Source: JBFLYH01 sp964630235 (lineage in GTDB: Bacteria; Oederibacteriota; JAAXVQ01; JAUVAV01). Taken from it: a DNA stretch of 64,000 nucleotides. Under the pieces are notes generated by a model. That model searched no databases. It had not been told where the DNA came from and saw nothing but the letters and a program-made list of their open reading frames with translations. Location of the stretch: positions 248,001 to 312,000 of the forward strand of contig CAZVUO010000003.1 in assembly GCA_964630235.1 (NCBI GenBank), given 5' to 3'. Below are positions 58,335 through 64,000 of this stretch, in pieces. Positions within the stretch are counted from its first letter, which is position 1; each line of letters opens with the position of its first letter. Position numbers and translations under genes: made by a program.

Positions 58335-60236
58335 CTATTGGGCGCGATAAAACAGAATATTCTGCCGGGTCTGTTCGATATGAGTGTCAAGGTCAGGCGC
58401 CAGGCCGCGCGCCCGCGCGAATGCCTCGCTGGCCTGCAAGTCCTGGCCCATCCACAGCAGAGTGACTCCCAGGTTGACCCAGTATTCGGGATTCCCCGGG
58501 GCCAGGCCCACCACCTGTTTCCTGAGCACCAGGGCCCGCTGATATTCGCGCAGGCTGGTCAAGGCGTTGGCCAGGGTATTGCCAACCTCCGGGTCCTGCG
58601 GCTGGCGGGCATAGGCAAATTCCAGGGGCGCGAGCGCAACCTCGGGCTGGTTGGCGTTCAGGTAGCATTTGCCCAGTTGCAGATTGAGGAAGGGCAAATA
58701 CGCCTCCTGGTTCCCCAGTCTGCGGATCGCGCGCTGAAACTCTTCCGCCGCTTGCAAGAAGGCCCCCTGCTGGGCCAGGGTGGCGCCGAAATTGGCATAG
58801 GCTGTGGCCAGATGATAATCCCGTACTGATCGCGGCACCACGGGCAAATGGCAGATGGCGATCAGGAGCAAGAGCAGACCAGCCCAGACAGCCAAAGGCC
58901 GCCATGATGTGAAGTGGATTCGGTCAATCAGCTTCACAACCGCATATCCGCCAAAGAGCAAGAGCGCCGGCAGCAGGCCCAAGCGGTATTCCGAGGAAAC
59001 CAGGAGCGCCAGGTTGGTAAAAATATATACGCCGAAAATCCCATAGAGCGGAAACAGTTCCAGACTCTGTCTCCTGGCCAAGGCCATGCCCACCAGGGCC
59101 AGGGGCGCCAGCAGGCCAAAACCCAGCCAAGGCCAGCGCAATATCGCCATCCGTTCTCTGACCGCGTAATAATTCAGGCTGGTGGTGTATTCGTAAGCAT
59201 TGAACAGCCGCAGGGTTTTGCGCGACAGCAAGCCCAGCCAGCGCAGCGGGTCTGCCGCGATCTCGCGCCAGCCCTGGCCTGCCCAATACCGGCTGGCCTG
59301 GCCATAGGTCATTTTCCGGCCCACCGCTTTTTCAGCCTGCTGCCGGCTGGCTTGCACTTGTTCCGCGGCCGAGAGTCCAAACTGTCCTTGCGGAATATGA
59401 TAGCCGGTTGACCCGCGAAAATTCCCCAGATAAAAATTCAGACCCCCGTTCCCCACGGTAGGCAGGAATTCCTTGAGCACCACGGCATTGCGCAAGGTCA
59501 CCGGCGCAATGAGCACAGCCGCGCTGAGGCACAGCCAAGCCAGCGCCGCCCACATTTGCCGCGTGGGCCGCTGGTTCCAACGCCAGACGATCCACCCTCC
59601 CAAAACCAGGAGCAGGAGGATGGCATTGGGCCTGGCCAGCACCGAGAATCCGATCAGACTTCCTGGCAGGAGCCAAGCCCAAGACCGGTCCTTTTCCATC
59701 GCCCAGTAGGCGGCCAGGAGCGCAAGCAGGTTAAGGAGATGGATCAACTGGGTCGTCAGCAGGTTGGCTTCCTGAAAAAACAGGGGAGCGTAGATGGCCT
59801 GCAACAGTCCGGCTGCCAGGCCGACGCCGGGCGAAAAGACCCGGCGGCCGAGCCAATAGACCAGCCCGCCGGTCAACGGCCCCAGAACGAACAGCTGCAC
59901 CGTGGCCGCTAGCGCGGGCTGGGCGCTGCCGGCCAGTTGGTATAGGCCGGCCAGAAAAAAAGCGTACAGAGGGCTGTGCAGCAGCACATCCTGACCCAGC
60001 AACACGCCCTTTTGGATGGCGATCGCCCACTGGTGGTAATTCTTCGAATCCACCATGGGATGGTTGAACCACAGGGAGGCATGCACCGCGGACCAGTACA
60101 CCCAGCGTGCCAGGAAGGTCACGCCGATCACCAGGGCTAAGAAATACCCATCCCTGCGGGTAAAGAGCCGGGCGGGGTCCTGGGGCTCGGTCATGCGGAG
60201 GCCATCCTTGTCTGGTGATCTGGGAGGTTCGGTCAT
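58335..60236 (-). CDS. Membrane glycosyltransferase (PMT/GT-C type) with C-terminal TPRs
   Basis: 633 residues. Twelve or so helices follow a Pro-rich start. The large first periplasmic loop has MVDSKNYHQWAIAIQKG with the catalytic-type acidic residue; FFQEANLLTTQLIHLLNLLALLAAYWAM and LARPNAILLLL fit the GT-C / dolichyl-phosphate-mannose-type superfamily. The C-terminal 160 residues are TPR helices (YANFGATLAQQGAFLQAAEEFQRA and PEYWVNLGVTLLWMGQDLQASEAFARAR). Organised like the TMTC-type gene at 11389. Start ATG 60236 or ATG 60194 (AAGGA upstream). Confidence 0.82.
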   Translation of the reverse strand: MTEPPRSPDKDGLRMTEPQDPARLFTRRDGYFLALVIGVTFLARWVYWSAVHASLWFNHPMVDSKNYHQWAIAIQKGVLLGQDVLLHSPLYAFFLAGLYQLAGSAQPALAATVQLFVLGPLTGGLVYWLGRRVFSPGVGLAAGLLQAIYAPLFFQEANLLTTQLIHLLNLLALLAAYWAMEKDRSWAWLLPGSLIGFSVLARPNAILLLLVLGGWIVWRWNQRPTRQMWAALAWLCLSAAVLIAPVTLRNAVVLKEFLPTVGNGGLNFYLGNFRGSTGYHIPQGQFGLSAAEQVQASRQQAEKAVGRKMTYGQASRYWAGQGWREIAADPLRWLGLLSRKTLRLFNAYEYTTSLNYYAVRERMAILRWPWLGFGLLAPLALVGMALARRQSLELFPLYGIFGVYIFTNLALLVSSEYRLGLLPALLLFGGYAVVKLIDRIHFTSWRPLAVWAGLLLLLIAICHLPVVPRSVRDYHLATAYANFGATLAQQGAFLQAAEEFQRAIRRLGNQEAYLPFLNLQLGKCYLNANQPEVALAPLEFAYARQPQDPEVGNTLANALTSLREYQRALVLRKQVVGLAPGNPEYWVNLGVTLLWMGQDLQASEAFARARGLAPDLDTHIEQTRQNILFYRAQ

Positions 60237-60351
60237 TCAGGCGTATATCCGCACCGCCCCGATGTCCGCCTACTACTATACTCATCAGCGCCCCGGTTTC
60301 CACCATAAACCGGGACAATCGCCCGGCCAGGCCGCGCTTCTATATTTTCGG

Positions 60352-60380
60352 TTACCAAACCGCCTTTTCCTTCTTATAAT
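60352..60380 (+). promoter_or_regulatory. Putative promoter of sir2; leaderless mRNA
   Basis: TTACCA at 60352-60357, 17-base spacer, perfect TATAAT at 60375-60380. The ATG at 60387 is 7 bases after the -10 box, so transcription would start at or next to the A of the ATG. Confidence 0.55.
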
Positions 60381-60386
60381 GACCGT

Positions 60387-61175
60387 ATGATCGACCCCTC
60401 GAGCATCCAAGCTGTTGTCGCTCACTTGCGCCGGAGCCAGAGCCTGCTCTTCATCACCGGCGCGGGCGTGTCCGCGGATTCGGGCCTGCCCACCTACCGC
60501 GGCATCGGCGGGCTTTACAACAGCGGCCTGACCGAGGAAGGCATCCCCTTCGAGATCGCGCTGTCCGGCGAAATGCTGGCCCAGCGGCCGCAGGTCACCT
60601 GGAAATACCTGATGCAGGTCGAACAGGCCGGCCGCAAGGCCGCATTCAACCGGGCGCACGCGGTCATCGCGGAAATGGAGCGGCAGTTCCCGCGCGTCTG
60701 GGTTCTGACCCAGAACGTGGACGGGTTCCACCGGGCCGCCGGCTCCAGGAACATCATTGATATCCACGGCGATATGCACGGCCTGGCCTGCACGCAGTGC
60801 GCGTTCACGCAGATCGTGCCGGATTACAGCGGCCTGCAGGAGATCCCGCCGCACTGCCCGAAATGCCAGGCTTATCTGCGGCCCCAGGTGGTCTTTTTCG
60901 GGGAGATGCTGGCGCAGGATAAAGTACAGCGGCTCAACCTGGAATTGCGGCGGGGGTTTGACCTGGTCTTTTCCGTGGGCACCACCAGCGTGTTCCCCTA
61001 TATCATCGAACCGGTGCTGAACGCGAAACAGCGCGGCATCCCCACCGTGGAGATCAACCCGAGCACGACCACGGTCTCCGAACTGGTGGACATCCGCATC
61101 CCCGGCGGCGCGGCGGAAACGATGGACGCGATCTGGCAGGAATACTCAAGGGGTGCGGAACCAAGCGGGAAATAA
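60387..61175 (+). CDS. Sirtuin (NAD-dependent protein deacylase, Sir2)
   Basis: 262 residues. GAGVSADSGLPTYRG from residue 25, TQNVDGFHRAAGS, catalytic HGDMHG, two CxxC zinc knuckles (CTQC and CPKC), RPQVVFFGEML and SVGTTSVFPYI. The RP-VVFFGE pattern is that of bacterial class U/III sirtuins, which deacetylate or deacylate lysines. No acetyltransferase is adjacent; the GNAT-HDAC fusion is 37 kb away. No ribosome binding site: the promoter abuts the ATG. Mostly cytoplasmic. Confidence 0.93.
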   Translation: MIDPSSIQAVVAHLRRSQSLLFITGAGVSADSGLPTYRGIGGLYNSGLTEEGIPFEIALSGEMLAQRPQVTWKYLMQVEQAGRKAAFNRAHAVIAEMERQFPRVWVLTQNVDGFHRAAGSRNIIDIHGDMHGLACTQCAFTQIVPDYSGLQEIPPHCPKCQAYLRPQVVFFGEMLAQDKVQRLNLELRRGFDLVFSVGTTSVFPYIIEPVLNAKQRGIPTVEINPSTTTVSELVDIRIPGGAAETMDAIWQEYSRGAEPSGK

Positions 61176-61226
61176 TCCGCACTTCCCCCATTTTCCCACG
61201 GGGGAGCGTTACGAAAAGGAGGCCTT

Positions 61227-61322
61227 ATGGTTTTCTACGATTTGTCTTTTCGCGATCCGATCGGGAGAACCTTGGTTATGAGCGACTTCAAGGGCAAGGT
61301 GGTCCTGGTCGTGGGGACGTGA
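61227..61322 (+). pseudogene. Truncated glutathione peroxidase start
   Basis: A perfect AGGAGG then ATG at 61227 reads MVFYDLSFRDPIGRTLVMSD followed by FKGKVVLVVGT and a stop. This is the N-terminal 30 residues of the glutathione peroxidase fold up to the VVLVVN-type strand, where the catalytic Cys/Sec should follow. The sequence breaks off at GTGGGGACG, just before an inverted-repeat element (61326-61413), and no peroxidase continues beyond. Confidence 0.75.
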
Positions 61323-61325
61323 ATG

Positions 61326-61413
61326 GGGACGGAGTTAGTTTATTAGTTTAACAATATCAGGATATTTCCCCATCTCACTAACATTCCATAAACTAATCAA
61401 TTAACTCCGTCCC
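61326..61413. repeat. Inverted-repeat element (GGGACGGAGTTA ends)
   Basis: Arms 61326-61350 and 61389-61413: 25 bases with three mismatches, starting GGGACGGAGTTA; 38 bases lie between. No coding capacity. It lies where the glutathione peroxidase frame ends. A relative with GGGGACGTT ends is at 62241-62320. Confidence 0.75.
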
Positions 61414-61494
61414 TAACACCATTAATGCTTTCAGTCTCAATCATACGTCATTTTGACATTTGAACAACTACCCCATACGCGACTCTCAGCCTTT

Positions 61495-62172
61495 TTAATC
61501 TTTCAAAACATCCTTTCCAAGCAGCTGATAAAGGATAACGCTTACCTGGCGCCGCAGGACCTGCTTTTTCACAGGACTTGATTGGCTGTGGTTGTATCCA
61601 AAATAAATCGGATATCCAGCCTCTTTGTCCAGAACAAGGATATAAATATCGCTCACTGCGGGAATAGCGACTCTAGTTGAACCTAAGGTTAGCAAGGCTA
61701 TCCCCGCGGATTTAAGATTTTCCGAGGCCATGTTCGCACTGTCGCGGCTGAATCCATTCTGAAAGGCAAGGACGAAAAACCTATATCCTCTTTGGTTCAG
61801 ATAATCCTTCAGGCCCACAGGAATGACCAAACTTTCCAGCTTGGTTGAATGCTTGGCTTGCATACAAAACTGCCATAGTTCTTGCGATAAAGCCTGATCC
61901 TGCAAATCCGGGCCGTCTGCCATTTCCGTTTGATAGAACCTGCCCAATGCATCCTGTAACGCGGTCGAGATCATTCGCCCGGATTCTACCCCGCTTTCAG
62001 GATCTAAATATCTCCCTTGGTTCAGTATTTTCTCGAGATAAATCACGGGCCGCAAAATAGTTAGGCTCTGTATTTCAGGACGGATGGTCGAATAATTCGG
62101 AGCCACCTTTACAGACCCACAAGCAGAAACAAGGAATGCTAAACCAATTAACCAGACAGCGAATCTTGGCAT
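61495..62172 (-). CDS. Lipoprotein of unknown function (paralog of 62653-63303)
   Basis: 225 residues. Lipobox LVSACG. The mature part starts SVKVAPNYSTIRPEIQSLTILRPVIYLEKI, and has FFVLAFQNGFSRDSANM; both correspond to segments of the lipoprotein at 62653-63303 (GFSRSREN, STVKIDPQLKQRIST). AAGGAG lies 6 bases before ATG 62172. The surrounding DNA is AT-richer than the rest of the window, as if acquired. Confidence 0.7.
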   Translation of the reverse strand: MPRFAVWLIGLAFLVSACGSVKVAPNYSTIRPEIQSLTILRPVIYLEKILNQGRYLDPESGVESGRMISTALQDALGRFYQTEMADGPDLQDQALSQELWQFCMQAKHSTKLESLVIPVGLKDYLNQRGYRFFVLAFQNGFSRDSANMASENLKSAGIALLTLGSTRVAIPAVSDIYILVLDKEAGYPIYFGYNHSQSSPVKKQVLRRQVSVILYQLLGKDVLKD

Positions 62173-62210
62173 TTGATTCTCCTTAAAGGTGTAAATTCCG
62201 GGGATACCAT

Positions 62211-62234
62211 ACTTAATTCGCCCGCGAATTAAGT
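62211..62234. repeat. Short perfect hairpin ACTTAATTCG / CGAATTAAGT
   Basis: Ten-base perfect inverted repeat with a four-base loop (CCCG), just upstream of the 61495-62172 lipoprotein start and just before the element at 62241. Confidence 0.5.
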
Positions 62235-62240
62235 GATATT

Positions 62241-62320
62241 GGGGACGTTGATAAGTATATAAATAGACCTTCAGAGTTGTAATAAGAAGCGCGGATACTT
62301 ATATACTTATGAACGTCCCC
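62241..62320. repeat. Inverted-repeat element (GGGGACGTT ends)
   Basis: Arms 62241-62262 and 62299-62320, 22 bases with one mismatch, starting GGGGACGTTGATAAG; 36-base centre. GGGGACGTT-type hairpins are common in bacterial genomes next to IS200/IS605-like or REP-associated tyrosine transposases. No transposase is in the window, so this is probably a non-autonomous copy. Confidence 0.75.
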
Positions 62321-62327
62321 ATTCCCC

Positions 62328-62687
62328 CTATTGCAGACCGGTATCAAAATAAACCACGTTATAGAGAACTGCGGCTTTAAGGTTGGCGTAGTATGGATTG
62401 TCAAATAAGATCACGCTATTATGCCGGGCTTCCCGGGACATTTCCAAGTACATACGGTCGGTAAACCAAAGTGACACACCAATTTCCTGCCAACCGCTTT
62501 CTTCTGCTCGGGCAGTATTCTGGCAAACCATACCTGAAACGGACATGAATACCACTAGCACAAGCAACCGAAAAGGACTGGGAACTTTCAAAGTTTTGAA
62601 ACTCTGGTATCGCAGACATATCGGAGGCAATGGTGGGTCCTCCTGGCGGAAATTATTGCCGCCTTCGTTTGATAGATACCAAGTCAT
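62328..62687 (-). CDS. Small secreted protein, start uncertain
   Basis: Up to 119 residues. The C-terminal part (EESGWQEIGVSLWFTDRMYL and NPYYANLKAAVLYNVVYFDT) looks like a folded domain, preceded by a signal-like hydrophobic stretch (LLVLVVFMSVSGMVC). From ATG 62687 the frame overlaps the upstream lipoprotein gene by 35 bases and has a non-signal-like first third; a TTG at 62591 would start directly at the signal. Neither has a strong ribosome binding site. Lies in the AT-rich patch. Confidence 0.45.
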   Translation of the reverse strand: MTWYLSNEGGNNFRQEDPPLPPICLRYQSFKTLKVPSPFRLLVLVVFMSVSGMVCQNTARAEESGWQEIGVSLWFTDRMYLEMSREARHNSVILFDNPYYANLKAAVLYNVVYFDTGLQ

Positions 62688-63303
62688 CCAATAAGGATCC
62701 TATTTGATCCGTCGGAGATTGAACATTTGCAAAATAAAGCACCTCTCCGGACCTTCCGTCGAAAAGCAGAGCGGTCAATGAGAACCCAGACTGCAGGGTC
62801 CCCTTCAAAGAGCCGACCCTAACCCGATCGCTCATGAGGGCTAGAAAATTTTCCCGAGACCGTGAAAATCCCTCCATATGAACGACCAAGAAATAATCCT
62901 GATCCTTTTTTCGTAGGTAATCCCACAGAAAATGATCAGCTTTGATACTAAGGGTATTTTTCGTTTTGACGAGTATGTTCCTGATATAGGAAACATCACC
63001 CGCAATCCCGCGAGCTTGGTCTTCCGGGATCATTCCCATTGGGATCAAATTAAAAATATTTTCTAAACTGGCACGTAGCTGATTAATAGTATTTTCTATC
63101 ACCTGAGAACTATCGGCTTTACTTCCCACATCGCCAGGGTATTCGTATCTGGTGACGTCCACCAATGGTTGGACAATGGCCAGTTCTTCGATCGTGCTTA
63201 TCCTCTGTTTCAACTGGGGGTCAATTTTGACGGTGCTGCAGCCAGAAAGTAGTGCACCCAGCAACAGGAAGGCAAATATGGCCTTAGCGCCTCTGTAAAC
63301 CAA
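62653..63303 (-). CDS. Lipoprotein of unknown function (paralog of 61495-62172)
   Basis: 216 residues from a TTG start at 63303, preceded by GGGGGGAACAGG. Lipobox LLSGC. Mature: STVKIDPQLKQRISTIEELAIVQPLVDV, then a helical middle and DYFLVVHMEGFSRSREN, which align with the lipoprotein at 61495. Together these two genes look like a local duplication. The C-terminus (FALTALLFDGRSGEVLYFANV-like, residues about 180-200) is beta-rich. Unrecognised. Confidence 0.7.
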   Translation of the reverse strand: MVYRGAKAIFAFLLLGALLSGCSTVKIDPQLKQRISTIEELAIVQPLVDVTRYEYPGDVGSKADSSQVIENTINQLRASLENIFNLIPMGMIPEDQARGIAGDVSYIRNILVKTKNTLSIKADHFLWDYLRKKDQDYFLVVHMEGFSRSRENFLALMSDRVRVGSLKGTLQSGFSLTALLFDGRSGEVLYFANVQSPTDQIGSLLDDLVSIKRRRQ

Positions 63304-63410
63304 AGCCTGTTCCCCCCTGGTAACAAGGATAAACGGATTCTATGATTATTTGACCGTTATTTCACCTGTTTATTACAGAAAATTGTGCAATTGGATCCCG
63401 GCCCTCTTCA

Positions 63411-63525
63411 CCCTCTCCCCTCTTTCCTAAAGAGGGGCTAGGGGAGATTACTCCTAGTTCATCAACTTCTAGTTTGGAAATTTATGAGTAATCCCCCTTA
63501 CTCCCCCTTTAGAAAAGGGGGAGGG
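63411..63525. repeat. Inverted pair of CTC-type repeats
   Basis: 63411-63453 (CCCTCTCCCC ... ATTACTC) and 63486-63525 (GAGTAATCCCCCT ... GGGAGGG) are inverted relative to each other with strong, imperfect complementarity, around a 32-base AT-rich centre. Together they could fold into a long hairpin between the 62653 lipoprotein and the last gene. Confidence 0.65.
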
Positions 63526-63577
63526 ATGCGTGTCATTCCGGGGACTCCTTCCCCTATTTTCTGCGGCAAATCACCTA

Positions 63578-64000
63578 TTACTCAGCAGGCTGGGAAGCGG
63601 CTGGGGACAGGGAGACCGAATAATCCTGATTGACCGTTAATTCCACCCTGGCGTCGCCGGCCGGCCGCTCGCTCTTTTTATCCGCAAACATCGCATCCAA
63701 CCGGCGGATACCTGGATGGGTGTCCGCGTCGCCGGCCAATTGCATCCCTATATAGACCGGCACTGGGACCTGTCCTGAGATTTCAAGGGTATACAAACTG
63801 GCCGAGAGGGTGCGGGTCCCCCTTCTGTTCATGTTCGTATCGTCCTGAGTATCATAATACGTTTCTTGAACAGAGGCGTCATCGCGCCGGATGATCTTTC
63901 CCGTGATCTTATCACCCACCGCGATCCGCCGGGTCACCAGTTCCCTGTATTCCGTGGCATAGGTGCCCAGGGTTTCCTGATGCCGGCTGACAATGCGTCT
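63578..64000 (-). CDS. Unrecognised gene, 5' part beyond the right edge
   Basis: At least 141 codons in one open frame to the window edge. The visible part starts RRIVSRHQETLGTYATEY and includes RELVTRRIAVGDKITGKII, YDTQDDTNMNRRGTRTL, ASLYTLEISGQVPVPVYIGM and VELTVNQDYSVSLSP. It has a beta-strand-rich character. No family recognised; start unseen. Confidence 0.6.
   Translation of the reverse strand, partial: RRIVSRHQETLGTYATEYRELVTRRIAVGDKITGKIIRRDDASVQETYYDTQDDTNMNRRGTRTLSASLYTLEISGQVPVPVYIGMQLAGDADTHPGIRRLDAMFADKKSERPAGDARVELTVNQDYSVSLSPAASQPAE

Noticed and set aside
1..64000. CRISPR arrays, phage modules, toxin-antitoxin pairs and defence systems
   Set aside because: No spaced direct repeats and no recognisable cas, phage structural, toxin or restriction genes were seen.

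Overview
The window is GC-rich, densely packed bacterial chromosome with most genes on the minus strand and many 4-23 bp gene overlaps. It carries lipoproteins, a putative outer-membrane barrel protein, TatA/TatC and a GT51 transglycosylase, so the cell is of Gram-negative type. Metabolism looks anaerobic: PPi-dependent phosphofructokinase, indolepyruvate:ferredoxin oxidoreductase, a radical-SAM aminomutase of the KamA family, HydF, FeoAB and a large polyferredoxin. Long Thr/Pro linkers and FlgD-like C-terminal domains on secreted proteins recall uncultured candidate phyla; this placement is an inference from style, not a demonstrated affiliation.

Layout. 1-6.2 kb (minus): 3' part of a FakA/YloV-like DAK2 protein, enolase, PPi-phosphofructokinase, nifS, nifU. 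6.6-7.9 kb (plus): receiver-histidine kinase, whose 3' end overlaps mutY. 7.8-15.5 kb (minus): mutY, a CCA/poly(A)-polymerase family gene, xerD-like recombinase, a TMTC-like membrane glycosyltransferase with TPRs, a DUF1846 protein and a membrane protein. 15.8-17.4 kb (plus): two tandem paralogous lipoproteins with Thr/Pro linkers. 17.5-23.3 kb: a minus operon kamA - ATP-grasp - ATP-grasp, divergent from a GNAT-HDAC fusion gene, with a long leader and a nested palindrome between them. 23.5-27.5 kb (plus): iorA-iorB-paaK-ACT. 27.5-35 kb: mtgA, small envelope genes, hydF, a RibD-like reductase, feoA-feoB. 35-45 kb: mostly minus-strand lipoproteins, a GH13 amylase, two MFS transporters, a CAP-domain protein and small proteins. 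45.4-47 kb (plus): a Gln/Thr/Lys-rich secreted protein and a putative OM protein. 47-55 kb (minus): a tightly coupled operon tatA-tatC-membrane protein-phosphoribosyltransferase-DUF362-NapH/NapG-like polyferredoxin-secreted protein, with an intact membrane gene upstream and a degraded copy of it downstream. 55-60.2 kb (minus): a 1025-residue beta-helix protein with four ~121-residue repeats and a membrane glycosyltransferase. 60.4-61.2 kb (plus): Sir2. 61.2-63.6 kb: an AT-richer patch with a truncated glutathione-peroxidase start, two inverted-repeat elements, two related lipoproteins and CTC-type repeats. An unrecognised gene runs off the right edge.

No rRNA, tRNA, CRISPR array, complete transposon or phage genes were seen. 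Several near-consensus sigma70-type promoters are visible (about 17 bp spacer). Short CTC/GGGAG-rich palindromic repeats recur between genes.

The unit most worth pursuing is the divergent kamA / two ATP-grasp / GNAT-HDAC locus. Together it has the parts for making a beta-amino acid, ligating it and acetylating or deacetylating the product. The Tat-linked polyferredoxin operon comes second.
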